DNA of 64,000 bases from Halostreptopolyspora alba. GTDB taxonomy: Bacteria; Actinomycetota; Actinomycetes; Streptosporangiales; Streptosporangiaceae. The notes beneath the pieces are model-generated. The model made no database searches. It had not been told where the DNA came from and worked only from the letters and a program-made list of their open reading frames with translations. How positions within the stretch are numbered: the stretch's first letter is position 1; each line of letters starts with the position of its first letter. Made by a program: the position numbers and the translations under genes. The stretch is taken from NCBI GenBank assembly GCA_003725585.1, contig RJMB01000012.1:1-64000 (forward strand). The letters are read 5' to 3'. Positions 34,022 through 42,660 of this stretch are shown here, one piece after another.

Positions 34022-34415
34022 GTTCTCGGGAGGCGAGAGCAAAGTTCCGGGTCGCGCTCTCCCGGAACCGGTCCGCCAGCGACAGGACCTCCCGCTCGTC
34101 GGAGGCGTTCTTCAGCTCCACCGCCGCCAGGGGCAGGCCGTTGACGTACAGCACGACGTCGAACCGGCGTTCCCGGTCGCCGTCGAGTAGCCGGACCTGA
34201 CTGACGGCGCGGAAGGTGTTGGCCCCAGGGGAGTGGAAGTCGGCCAGCCGCATGGTGGGGGAGTGCTCGGCGCCGTACTCGTCGGCGTGGGTGAACCGGA
34301 CACCACCGGTGAGGTGGCTGTGGGCGGTGCGGTTCTCCTGGCGGGCGTCGGCGGAGCGCGGCGCGGTGGCGATGGTCAGGGCGCGGTCGACGGCCGTGGG
34401 GGGTGGGGGCCGGTG
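34022..34415 (-). pseudogene. hsdR: type I restriction HsdR internal fragment
   Basis: On the minus strand one frame reads AVDRALTIATAPRSADARQEN and RFTHADEYGAEHSPTMRLADFHSPGANTFRAVSQVRL. It then gives FDVVLYVNGLPLAAVELKNASDE, the nuclease-domain region of HsdR (the E-x-K in VELKN), and breaks off near 34022. HsdR is normally about 1000 residues; only about 130 remain, without translation or helicase domains. It abuts a truncated hsdS, so a deletion joined them. Confidence 0.8.
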
Positions 34416-34879
34416 ATCGGCTGGATCGTGGCGACCGGTTGCACGAGCCCTGGGACACCGACAGTGGATATGTTACTGAGGAGCTTGTGTTGCCCCTCGG
34501 GGGACTGGAACCAGTAGTAATAGAACTCTGGAATCGCCATGGTTGGGTCCAGTCTCGCTTTGACCTGTCTGGTAGAGGCTACGTATCTTTCGTATCTCGC
34601 TTTTCTTGGGATGATGGATACTTGGCCTATGGCTCCTCGGTGGATAAAAACCAGGTCTCCTGATTTGAGGTTTGCCCCCGGGAGCTTGTCTGCCCTCTCG
34701 TGGGAGATGAACACAAAATCGTCTCGTGAAAAATTCCTTTTGGCGGGTTGGCCCCTGGCCATGGGGGCCCCATCTGGTGTGTAGTCGTCCTTGGTGAACG
34801 CGGACCCGTAAGGCCTGGATGTCGAGCTTTTCTCGTTTGCGGGCAACTCTTGGAATTCGATGGATTTCCACCCGCTCAC
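34376..34879 (-). pseudogene. hsdS: truncated HsdS (first target-recognition domain only)
   Basis: A 167-residue open frame starting four bases inside the hsdM stop. It encodes one methylase_S domain (MSGWKSIEFQELPANEKSS, then DFVFISHERADKLPGANLKSGDLVFIHRGAIGQVSIIP, then EFYYYWFQSPEGQHKLL). It ends at VGVPGLVQPVATIQPI plus a short foreign tail. The conserved spacer helix and the whole second domain are missing. Codon use is markedly AT-richer than hsdM. Half-subunits can sometimes dimerise, so residual activity cannot be excluded. Confidence 0.75.
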
Positions 34880-36510
34880 TCGAACCTCCCGAGCTGCTCC
34901 CGAACGACTCCCTCAAGCCGTCGCGACTCCTCGAAGTGCTCGAACAGTTCCTTCGTGAGCCGCTCGATCTTCTCGTCCACCGGTTCGGCGTCGGGGTCCT
35001 CTTCCTCCTCTGCCGCGCCGACGTAGCGCCCCGGTGTGAGCACGTAGTCGTGCTTCTCGATCTCCTGCAGCTTCACCGACCGGGCGAATCCCGGCACGTC
35101 CTCGTAGGTCAGCCCTTTGTCCCTCGCTGACTTCGTCCCGCGCCAGGCGTGGAAGGTGTCGGCGATCGTGGCCAGATCCTGCTCGGAGAGCACCCGCTCG
35201 GTCCGGTTGACCATCTCTCCCACCTCGCGGGCGTCGAGGAACAGCACCTCGCCGCGCCGGTCCGTCAGCGTGTTGGCCCCCTGCGGGCTCTTGTCCTTGG
35301 CCAGGAACCACAGGCAGGCCGGGATCGCCGTGGTGCGGAACAGGTTGCCCGGCAGCGCCACCATGCAGCTGACCAGGTCGGCGTTCACGATCGCCTTGCG
35401 GATGTCGCCCTCACCCGACTGTTGCGAGGACATCGACCCGTTGGCCAGCACCACGCCCGCGGTGCCCCGCTCGCCCAGCTTGGAGATGATGTGCTGCAGC
35501 CAGGCGAAGTTGGCGTTGCCCGCCGGGGGCACACCGAACCGCCACCGGGGGTCGTCGGCGCGCCGTTCCCACGGGTGCAGGTTGAACGGCGGGTTGGCCA
35601 TGACGAAGTCGGCCCTCAGGTCGGGCAGCTGGTCGTCGGCGAAGGTGTCCGCCCAGCGGGTGCCCACACCGTCGGGGTCCATCCCGTGGATCGCCAGGTT
35701 CATCTTGGCCAGCCGCCAGGTGCGCTCGTTGGACTCCTGGCCGTAGACCGCGATGTCGTGGGCGCGCTCCCGGCCGGCGTGCGCCCTGATGAACTTGTTG
35801 GCCTGCACGAACATGCCGCCGGACCCGCAACACGGGTCGTAGACCCGTCCCTCGAAGGGTTCCAGGATCTCCACCAGCAGCTGGACCACGCTCTTGGGAG
35901 TGTAGAACTCGCCGGCCTTCTTGCCCTCGGCGCGGGCGAACTGCTCCAGGAAGTACTCGTAGGTCCCGCCCAGGACGTCCTGGGCGCTGGTGCCGTCGTG
36001 GCCGGTGAAACGGGCGTCGCTGATGAGGTCGACCAGCCCTTTCAGGCGCTTCTGGTCGACGTTGTCGCGGTTGAAGATCTGCGGCAGCACACCGGTGAGC
36101 TCCCGGTTCTGGGCCATCACCGCGCCCATGGCGTCGTCGATGAGCCTGCCGACCCCGCCCGTGGCGCTGGCGGCGTTGTCGGCGATGTAGCCCCACCGGG
36201 CCCGCTCGGGGACCCAGAAGACGTTCTCCTCGGTGTAGGAGTCCCTGTCCTCCAGGAACGAGGCCCGGCGGTGCTCGGGGACACCGTCCTGGGCCAGCTC
36301 GGCGGCGATCTCCCGGCGGCGCTCGTCGAAGGTGTCGGAGACGTACTTGAGGAAGACCAGGCCGAGCACGAACTCCTTGTACTGCGCGGCGTCCATGGAC
36401 CCGCGCAGCTGGTCGGCGGCCTTCCACAGGATGCCCTGGATCTCCCGGGCGCTGGAGACGCCGAACAGCTCCGCCTGTTGGTCCGCCGCGGAATGGTTGC
36501 GTTGTGGCAT
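34876..36510 (-). CDS. hsdM: type I DNA adenine methyltransferase HsdM
   Basis: A 544-residue N6-adenine methylase. An N-terminal helical domain (AADQLRGSMDAAQYKEFVLGLVFLKYVSD) is followed by the SAM motif VYDPCCGSGGMFVQA and the catalytic NPPF in DFVMANPPFNLHPW. It is full length and intact. ATG 36510 (MPQRNHSAADQQ) is chosen over an upstream frame extension. Its own specificity subunit is truncated and hsdR is a fragment, so any activity would require the orphan HsdS at 7.1-8.3 kb or another. Confidence 0.93.
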   Translation of the reverse strand: MPQRNHSAADQQAELFGVSSAREIQGILWKAADQLRGSMDAAQYKEFVLGLVFLKYVSDTFDERRREIAAELAQDGVPEHRRASFLEDRDSYTEENVFWVPERARWGYIADNAASATGGVGRLIDDAMGAVMAQNRELTGVLPQIFNRDNVDQKRLKGLVDLISDARFTGHDGTSAQDVLGGTYEYFLEQFARAEGKKAGEFYTPKSVVQLLVEILEPFEGRVYDPCCGSGGMFVQANKFIRAHAGRERAHDIAVYGQESNERTWRLAKMNLAIHGMDPDGVGTRWADTFADDQLPDLRADFVMANPPFNLHPWERRADDPRWRFGVPPAGNANFAWLQHIISKLGERGTAGVVLANGSMSSQQSGEGDIRKAIVNADLVSCMVALPGNLFRTTAIPACLWFLAKDKSPQGANTLTDRRGEVLFLDAREVGEMVNRTERVLSEQDLATIADTFHAWRGTKSARDKGLTYEDVPGFARSVKLQEIEKHDYVLTPGRYVGAAEEEEDPDAEPVDEKIERLTKELFEHFEESRRLEGVVREQLGRFE

Positions 36511-36588
36511 GTGGGGTTTCCTACTCGGTGTCTTGTCGGAGCCCGAGCTCCGGCCGAGTGGGGCCGGGCTCACAGGACGGAGAGTCTT

Positions 36589-36825
36589 TCAGGTGCGGGA
36601 GACGGTCAGCGTGCCGTCGGCCAGGCCCGCCGAGGTCAGGTCGAGAATCCCGTCGAGTTCGGTGTACTGGGCGTCCAGCAGCGCGCGCCTTCGCTCGACC
36701 TCGCCCAGCAGCGCGTCGAGGCGGCGCACCTCGGCCGGCGGCAGGTCGGGTAGCGGGATGTCCTCCGGGCTCCGGGAGGCGCGGACGAGGAGACCGCCCC
36801 CCGTCGTCGCGGGGCTGTCGGTCAT
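36589..36825 (-). CDS. small coiled-coil protein upstream of hsdM
   Basis: A 78-residue protein (ATG 36825, alternative 36834). Its C-terminal half, LPPAEVRRLDALLGEVERRRALLDAQYTELDGILDLTSAGLADGTLTV, is a long amphipathic helix plus a short tail. This resembles the helical regions found at the ends of type I specificity subunits and methylases. It precedes hsdM by 78 bases on the same strand. It may be a leftover of a specificity subunit or a small accessory gene of the system. Confidence 0.5.
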   Translation of the reverse strand: MTDSPATTGGGLLVRASRSPEDIPLPDLPPAEVRRLDALLGEVERRRALLDAQYTELDGILDLTSAGLADGTLTVSRT

Positions 36826-36983
36826 CCGGCGCACCAGGCCACCCCGCAGCGGGCCGCCGCCGGAGGCGTGCTCGCGTGCCCGCGCCCCCGAACGCGCCCC
36901 GGAGAGAGGGGGAACCGCGCACCGCGCTGATTGTGGAGACGGCGATCATTGACACCACCACCGACGCGGACGACCGTTGGGTC

Positions 36984-37241
36984 ATGGCCAACCCACCGCA
37001 GCCTCCCGGGGGCGGTCCACCCCCCGCCCACTCGCCCCCACCCGGTCACGGACCCGCGAGCCCGCCTCCCCCGCGCTTTTTCGACGTCACACCGGGAACC
37101 GCGTTCAAATCGGGCTTCTTCTTCACGCTCGGCGCGGCCGTGGCCGGACTGATCGTCGGCATCATCTATTTCGTGGTCTTCTTCCTGATCCTCGGAGGAA
37201 TCATCGGCGCGATGATGCCGTCGTCGCCCTCGCCGTACTGA
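36984..37241 (+). CDS. small proline-rich membrane protein
   Basis: An 85-residue protein. The first 32 residues are proline/glycine-rich (PPQPPGGGPPPAHSPPPGHG). One long hydrophobic stretch, GFFFTLGAAVAGLIVGIIYFVVFFLILGGIIGAMM, could cross the membrane once or twice. ATG 36984 was chosen. It is of a type common in actinomycetes, with unknown function. Confidence 0.6.
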   Translation: MANPPQPPGGGPPPAHSPPPGHGPASPPPPRFFDVTPGTAFKSGFFFTLGAAVAGLIVGIIYFVVFFLILGGIIGAMMPSSPSPY

Positions 37242-37413
37242 TCGCCGGTTCCGAGGCCGTGCCCGGCCGTCCCACCCGTGCGGTCCGGCCCGGCCCCTCG
37301 TGCTTTCGCCCGACCCCCCACGCCGCCGTCGCGACCCGACCCCACAACCGGGCGACGTCGCGGCACCTGGTTGGGTCGCGGGAGGACACGACAGCGGCGG
37401 AAGCGAGTGGGGA

Positions 37414-37980
37414 ATGAGCTACGAAACGGAGGTGCTGCTCTGCTTCGCGGCCGGCGCGCTCTCGGGCGTGGCGGTCCCCCTGCTGCGCCTGGTGCCGGGC
37501 CTTAGGCACACCGCGGATGTCGGCCCCGTGAGCTACTTCGCGCTCGGCGCGTCGGTGCTGCCGATCGGTTGGACCCTGAGCCTGTTCGAGCGCGGCATCG
37601 GTGTGGACCTGCTGCCGGTACTGGCCGCCGCTGTTGGGCTGTCGCTCTCGGCGCTGCTCATCGCGTGGGGCAAGGTCCTGTTCACGCGCCGCGACCGCTA
37701 CGGCGACCTGCTCACGGGGGCGGCGGTGGGGACCGTGACGGGGCTCGTGCCGCTGCCGACCGCGTTCGTGGCGATGGTGGGGGCACCGCTCGCGGGCGCG
37801 GTGAGCGCCTTCGTCGCCGGGGTCGTGGCGGTGGAGGTGCGGCGGTCATGCCGGTGCGGTGCTCTCGGGACCGGTCTGGGTGTACTGGTCGGCTTCCTCG
37901 TCGGGGCGATCGCGTTGCTCGTCACGCTCCCGCTGACCACGCTCGTGTTGCTCTCCCTGTCCCACGGGGTCCAGCCGTGA
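37414..37980 (+). CDS. hypothetical integral membrane protein
   Basis: A 188-residue protein with about five hydrophobic segments, beginning at ATG 37414. A central loop FTRRDRYGDLLTGAAVGTVTGLVPLPTAFVAM may face the cytosol. A short Cys pair (RRSCRCGALG) precedes the last helix. No family recognised; isolated gene. Confidence 0.6.
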   Translation: MSYETEVLLCFAAGALSGVAVPLLRLVPGLRHTADVGPVSYFALGASVLPIGWTLSLFERGIGVDLLPVLAAAVGLSLSALLIAWGKVLFTRRDRYGDLLTGAAVGTVTGLVPLPTAFVAMVGAPLAGAVSAFVAGVVAVEVRRSCRCGALGTGLGVLVGFLVGAIALLVTLPLTTLVLLSLSHGVQP

Positions 37981-38077
37981 CGTCCGGGGAGGCCGTCCAG
38001 AGGCTCACGCGGACCCGAGGTCGCTGTCCGGCACCGTCACAACAGCGCCGAGTCGTTCGGCCGGTCTTTGGCCGCTC

Positions 38078-38164
38078 TCATCGCTCCCGCATCCACCGGA
38101 GGAGACCGATCGTGCCACCGACGATTCCGAACACGGCGAGGACGAGCATCAGCAGAGGGGACAA
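38078..38164 (-). CDS. possible 28-residue transmembrane microprotein
   Basis: TTG 38164 with GAAAGG about eight bases upstream opens a 28-residue frame, LSPLLMLVLAVFGIVGGTIGLL followed by RWMRER. A single hydrophobic helix with a basic C-terminus is a typical membrane microprotein. A TTG start and lack of comparison keep this tentative. Confidence 0.3.
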   Translation of the reverse strand: MSPLLMLVLAVFGIVGGTIGLLRWMRER

Positions 38165-38519
38165 CGCGCTGGCCTTTCGTGATCTTGGTGGGTTCCGGCC
38201 CACGTGGAACGGGGGTTGGGAGAGTGCTACGGCGGTGACGGTGTCACCGGGTCGAGTGATCCAAGACGTTGTGGCGGGAGCGTGACGAGGCCCGCGCACG
38301 AGGCCCGTCCGGGGCCGAGGGCGGAGCGGCGCCGGACGGACTCTGGTGAGCACCGCCCTCCCCTGCGCCGTCGTCGGTCCATGCTCCCCTCCCCGTGCCA
38401 CGCCGCATCACATTAAAGCAAAATCCGGCACATTCCGGAACCGAGGCGTCGACCTGCTCCGGCGCCGACGAATTCCGATGGGGCGTGCCACGCGTTCCTC
38501 AATCCGTTACGCTGTTCCA
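38165..38519. other. 355-base gap, promoter region of the ArsR-rhodanese gene
   Basis: No supported gene. The last 100 bases are relatively AT-rich (ATTAAAGCAAAATCCGG, AATCCGTTACGCTGTTCC) and probably hold the promoter. An ArsR-type operator is not obvious as a clean dyad. Confidence 0.4.
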
Positions 38520-39206
38520 ATGAATAGTGGAATGGATGAGCGGGAAGTGGGAAGCTCCGAGCTGTGGGGCGAGTTCGCCCGGGTCGGCAAGGCGTTGGGC
38601 AGCGGCACCCGGCTGCGGATGCTCGACCTGCTGGCTCAGGGGCAGCGCTCCGTGGAGTCGCTGGCCCAGACCATGGGTCTGGGTGTCTCCACCACCTCGG
38701 CGCACCTGCAGACCCTCAGACACGCCCAACTGGTGCGCACCCACCGCGTGAGGAACCACGTCTTCTACGCGCTGGCCGGCGACGACGTCGCCACCCTGCT
38801 TTCCCTGGTGCAGAAGGTGGCCGGCACCCATCTGGCCGAGGTCGAACGGGCCTGGGAGCACTTCGTCGGCCCAGGCCGGGGTGAGGTGGAGGAGGTCGAC
38901 CGCGCCGAGCTGCTGACCCGTCTGGAACAGGGGCGCGCGCTCGTGCTGGACGTGCGCCCCGAGACCGAGTTCGCCGCGGGCCACCTTCCCGAAGCGGTCT
39001 CCGTCCCCGTCGACGAGCTGACCAGGCGCATGGACGAACTGCCGGAGGACACCGACATCGTCGCCTACTGCCGCGACGGCTACTGCGTGATGGCCGTGGA
39101 CGCGGTCCGTACCCTGCGCTCCCACGGCCGCCGCGCCTACCGCCTGAACGAGGGGCTGCTGGAGTGGCGCGCCTCCGGGTGGCCCGTCCACACCTCCGCC
39201 GGGTAA
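38520..39206 (+). CDS. ArsR family regulator fused to rhodanese domain
   Basis: A 228-residue fusion. Residues 14-110 are an ArsR winged helix (RLRMLDLLAQGQRSVESLAQTMGLGVSTTSAHLQTLRHAQLVRTHR). Residues 125-225 are a rhodanese domain (ALVLDVRPETEFAAGHLPEAVSVP) with active-site Cys184 in AYCRDGYC and a nearby Cys189. Such fusions occur as sulfane-sulfur or persulfide sensors, though some are oxidative-stress regulators. It is followed by an MFS gene 49 bases later, its likely target. Confidence 0.9.
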   Translation: MNSGMDEREVGSSELWGEFARVGKALGSGTRLRMLDLLAQGQRSVESLAQTMGLGVSTTSAHLQTLRHAQLVRTHRVRNHVFYALAGDDVATLLSLVQKVAGTHLAEVERAWEHFVGPGRGEVEEVDRAELLTRLEQGRALVLDVRPETEFAAGHLPEAVSVPVDELTRRMDELPEDTDIVAYCRDGYCVMAVDAVRTLRSHGRRAYRLNEGLLEWRASGWPVHTSAG

Positions 39207-39255
39207 CCCCCGCTACTCACGCGCCAGCCCGCCGTCCCACGAAAGAGAAGTGCCC

Positions 39256-40515
39256 ATGACCGCCACCGTCCCCGAGGTCCCCGCCCGGTTCCAGCGCCGC
39301 ACCCTCGCCACCGTGGCCGCCGCCCAGGTCCTGGGGGGTGCCGGCCTGGCCGCCGGCATCACCGTCGGCGCGTTGCTGGCCCAGGACATGCTGGACACCA
39401 GCGGCCTGGCCGGGTTGCCCGCCGCGCTGTTCACCCTGGGCTCGGCCGGGGCCGCGTTCCTGGTGGGCCGGATCTCCCAACGTCGGGGACGGCGCACGGG
39501 GCTCGTCGCGGGCTATGCCGCCGGCGCCGCGGGCGGGGCCGGCGTGGTCGCCGCGGCCGCGCTGGACAGCATCGGGCTGTTCTTCGCCGCGCTGCTGGTC
39601 TACGGCGCGGGCACGGCCACCAACCTGCAGGCCCGCTACGCCGGAGCCGACCTGGCCGCACCCCACCGGCGCGGGCGCGCGATCAGCACCATCCTGGTCG
39701 CCACCACCCTGGGCGCGGTGGCCGGCCCCAACCTCTCCGAGGCCACCCAACCCCTGGGCCGCGTTTTCGGGGCACCCGCCCTGGCCGGCCCCTTCGTGCT
39801 GGCCTCCGCCGCCTACGGCCTGGCCGCGCTCGTGCTGTGGGTGTTCCTGCGTCCCGACCCGCTGCTGCACGCCCGGCACATGGCTCTCACACCCGCCGGC
39901 GCTCCCGCCCCCGAGGCCGCGACAGGCCCTCCGGATCCCGCGCCCGCGCGCTTCAACCGGGGGATCGCGCTGGGCGGGGCCGCGATGGTGCTCACCCAGA
40001 TCGTGATGGTGGCCATCATGACCATGACCCCGATCCACATGCAGGCCCACGGCCACGGTCTGGGAGCCACCGGGCTGGTCATCGCCGTGCACGTCGCCTT
40101 CATGTACCTGCCTTCGCCCATCACTGGAGTCCTGGCTGACCGTATCGGCCGAAAGCCCCTGCTGGCCGCCTCTGGTGTGACCCTGCTCGCCGCCGGTCTG
40201 GTGGCCGCCAGTGCCCCGATCGGCTCCGTGGTCGTGCTCGCGACCGCGTTGGCCCTGTTGGGGCTGGGCTGGAACTTCGGCCTGCTCGCCGGCACCGCGA
40301 TGGTCACCGACGCCGCCGCCGTGGCGACCCGGGCGCGCACCCAGGGCGCGGTCGACGTGGGTGTGGCCCTGGCCGGCGCCAGCGGCGGAATGCTCAGCGG
40401 CGTGGTGGTCGCCGCCGCCGGGTTCCCCGCCCTGGCCATCGGCGGTGGGGTCCTCGCGCTGGCGATCGTGCCCTTCGCCGCGCGGAACGCCCGCCGCCCC
40501 GCGTCCTCCCGGTAG
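39256..40515 (+). CDS. MFS transporter, 12 TM
   Basis: A 419-residue MFS permease starting at ATG 39256. It has the motif-A-like loop VGRISQRRGRRTGLVAG and, in the second half, GVLADRIGRKPLLAASG. A His-rich segment sits at the helix 7/8 connection (MTPIHMQAHGHGLGATG). It is in an operon with the ArsR-rhodanese regulator and probably exports the compound that regulator senses. A terminator hairpin follows at once. Confidence 0.85.
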   Translation: MTATVPEVPARFQRRTLATVAAAQVLGGAGLAAGITVGALLAQDMLDTSGLAGLPAALFTLGSAGAAFLVGRISQRRGRRTGLVAGYAAGAAGGAGVVAAAALDSIGLFFAALLVYGAGTATNLQARYAGADLAAPHRRGRAISTILVATTLGAVAGPNLSEATQPLGRVFGAPALAGPFVLASAAYGLAALVLWVFLRPDPLLHARHMALTPAGAPAPEAATGPPDPAPARFNRGIALGGAAMVLTQIVMVAIMTMTPIHMQAHGHGLGATGLVIAVHVAFMYLPSPITGVLADRIGRKPLLAASGVTLLAAGLVAASAPIGSVVVLATALALLGLGWNFGLLAGTAMVTDAAAVATRARTQGAVDVGVALAGASGGMLSGVVVAAAGFPALAIGGGVLALAIVPFAARNARRPASSR

Positions 40516-40543
40516 CGCCTCGCCGGCTGGCCCGACGAGGCGC
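40515..40543 (+). terminator. terminator hairpin after MFS gene
   Basis: GCGCCTCG (40515-40522) pairs with CGAGGCGC (40536-40543) across a 13-base loop, directly at the stop codon of the MFS gene. Confidence 0.7.
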
Positions 40544-40605
40544 CACCAGAGACGGGCGAGTGGCCAGTGCACCGTGCCCGGGGGTGTGTTGTCCGAGAAC
40601 GCTCA

Positions 40606-40624
40606 TTAGGTTAGGCTAGCCTAG
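40606..40624 (+). promoter_or_regulatory. IdeR/DmdR iron box
   Basis: TTAGGTTAGGCTAGCCTAG is a near-exact 19-base DtxR/IdeR-type iron box with the dyad TTAGGCTAGCCTA. It lies 61 bases before the siderophore-binding lipoprotein gene, so the whole importer should be repressed by iron. Confidence 0.92.
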
Positions 40625-40684
40625 CTTTGACTTCCAGGTGGTTGGGGAACCACCGAACCCCCTTGCTCCGAGAGGTTCCGCGAC

Positions 40685-41611
40685 ATGCGCCGATGGCTCA
40701 CCCTGTTCCTCGTAGTGCTGGTTCCCGCCACGTCCTGCGCCGCCGAAGGCGACGGGGACCAGGGGGAGACACGTACCGTCCAGCACGCCCTGGGGGAGAC
40801 CGAGATCCCCGTTGACGCCGAGCGCGTGGTGACCCTGTGGTCGTCGACGCTCTCCGCGACGATCGCGCTGGATGAGCAGCCCGTGGGATACGCCTTCAAC
40901 GAGGAACCCATCGAGGGCGTGGACGTTCCCGAAGGTCACGACCTCGGTCAGGCGGAGTACCTGGGGCACTCGCTGGAGCTGGACTTCGAGCGGATCGCGG
41001 GGGCCAACCCCGACCTCATCCTGGCCACCGACCTCCACGAGGATTCCTACGACCAGCTGTCCGAGATCGCCCCGACCGTGGCGTTGGAGTGGTCGGGAAC
41101 CGGCACGTGGAAGCAGCACCTCACCGACGTGGCCGAGGTGCTCGACGCCGAGGACGAGGCCGCCACGGTCGTCGACGACTACGACGATCGGGTCGCCGAG
41201 GTCGCCGACGCGATCGACGATCCGGGAGACATCGAGGTCTCGATCGTGCGTTTCCACACCGAGGAGCTGCGCCTGGAGGTGCGTAACTCGTTCGCCGGCC
41301 AGATCGTCGACGACGTCGGGCTGGCTCGCCCCGAGGCCCAGGACGTCGAGGAGGAGGGCTCCGGGTACGTCCCGGTCAGCCTGGAACGCCTGCCGGACGC
41401 CGACGGCGACGCGGTGTTCGCGTTCACCATCGCCGAGTTCGACCCGGAGCAGCCCAACCTCCTCGACCGGGCACGGGAGAACCCGCTGTGGCAGGACCTG
41501 GACGCCGTACGCGACGACCAGGTCCACTCGGTGGACTACATGACGTGGATCGCCGGCAACTACTTCAGCGCCCACGCCGTGCTCGACGACATCGAGGAGG
41601 CGCTGGGGTGA
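40685..41611 (+). CDS. iron-siderophore ABC transporter, substrate-binding lipoprotein
   Basis: A 308-residue FecB/FhuD-like binding protein. The signal MRRWLTLFLVVLVPATSC ends in a lipobox-like ATSC, so it should be lipid-anchored outside the membrane. Fold landmarks are RVVTLWSSTLSATIALDEQPVG, then DFERIAGANPDLILATDLHEDSYDQLSEIAPTVAL, and SVDYMTWIAGNYFSAHAVLDDIEEAL at the end. First gene of the four-gene importer behind the iron box. Confidence 0.92.
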   Translation: MRRWLTLFLVVLVPATSCAAEGDGDQGETRTVQHALGETEIPVDAERVVTLWSSTLSATIALDEQPVGYAFNEEPIEGVDVPEGHDLGQAEYLGHSLELDFERIAGANPDLILATDLHEDSYDQLSEIAPTVALEWSGTGTWKQHLTDVAEVLDAEDEAATVVDDYDDRVAEVADAIDDPGDIEVSIVRFHTEELRLEVRNSFAGQIVDDVGLARPEAQDVEEEGSGYVPVSLERLPDADGDAVFAFTIAEFDPEQPNLLDRARENPLWQDLDAVRDDQVHSVDYMTWIAGNYFSAHAVLDDIEEALG

Positions 41612-42660
41612 CTCCCGCACCGGCCGGGGCGAGCCCCCGTGCCGGGGTGCGTGGACGACCGTTCACCGGCCGGCGGCGAGCCGCCGGCCTGGCCGGTGCC
41701 GGATGCGCACTGGTCCTGGTCTGCTTCGCCAGCCTCTCGATCGGTTCGGTCCCGATCGCGCCCGGCACGGCGTTCGACGCGGTTCTCGCGTTCGACGGCT
41801 CGGAGGAGCACATCATCGTTCGCGACATGCGGCTGTCGAGGACGCTGGTCGGGCTCGGCGTGGGCGCGGCGCTGGGTGTCGCCGGCGGCCTCATGCAGGC
41901 GATCGCTCGCAACCCGCTCGCGGAGCCCGGCATCCTCGGCGTCAACGCGGGAGCGGCCTTCGGCATCGTCAGCGCCGTCTATCTGCTGGGGGTGGTCGGA
42001 CCGGCCGGGTACGTGTGGTTCGCGTTCGCCGGGGCGGCGATCGCCGTGCTCGTCGTCTACCTGCTGGGTACCACGGGTGGTTCCACGTCGTCACCGGTCA
42101 AGTTGGCGCTCGCGGGCGTGGTGGTCACCATGCTGCTCGACGCGTGGACCACGCTCGTACTGGTTTTCAACCAGCGCACACTGGACGAGGTGCGCTTCTG
42201 GCTCGCCGGCTCGCTGGCGGGACGGGACGGTGTGGTACTCACCCACCTCGCGCCACTGCTGCTGGCCGGCCTCGTCGCCGCCCTGTTCGCGGCGCGCCAG
42301 CTCAACGCGTTGAGTCTCGGAGAGCAGGTGGCCTCGGCGCTCGGACAGCGCACGGCGCGGGTACGGACCATGTGCGGCGTCGTTGTGGTGGTTCTCGCCG
42401 GTTCCGCCGTGGCGGCGGCGGGGCCGATCGGCTTCGTGGGGCTGGCGGTGCCGCACATCGCACGGGCGATCAGCGGTCCGGACTACCGCTGGATCCTCGC
42501 CCACGGCCTGTTGCTCGGCCCACTCCTGTTGCTCGGCGCCGACATCGTCGGCCGTGTCGTCGCTCGGCCGGCCGAGATCCAGGTCGGCATCGTCACCGCG
42601 CTCGCCGGGGCGCCCTTCCTCATCCACCTCGTCCGCCGCGGGAGGCTGACGAGCGTATGA
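41608..42660 (+). CDS. iron-siderophore ABC transporter permease (FecCD family)
   Basis: A 350-residue permease with about nine or ten helices. GTG 41608 overlaps the binding-protein stop (GTGA). The EAA-like segment GPIGFVGLAVPHIARAISGPDYRWILAHGLLLGPLLLLGADIVGRVV and the N-terminal RLSRTLVGLGVGAALGVAGGLMQAIARNPLAEPGILGVNAGAA are family hallmarks. Confidence 0.92.
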   Translation: MTPAPAGASPRAGVRGRPFTGRRRAAGLAGAGCALVLVCFASLSIGSVPIAPGTAFDAVLAFDGSEEHIIVRDMRLSRTLVGLGVGAALGVAGGLMQAIARNPLAEPGILGVNAGAAFGIVSAVYLLGVVGPAGYVWFAFAGAAIAVLVVYLLGTTGGSTSSPVKLALAGVVVTMLLDAWTTLVLVFNQRTLDEVRFWLAGSLAGRDGVVLTHLAPLLLAGLVAALFAARQLNALSLGEQVASALGQRTARVRTMCGVVVVVLAGSAVAAAGPIGFVGLAVPHIARAISGPDYRWILAHGLLLGPLLLLGADIVGRVVARPAEIQVGIVTALAGAPFLIHLVRRGRLTSV

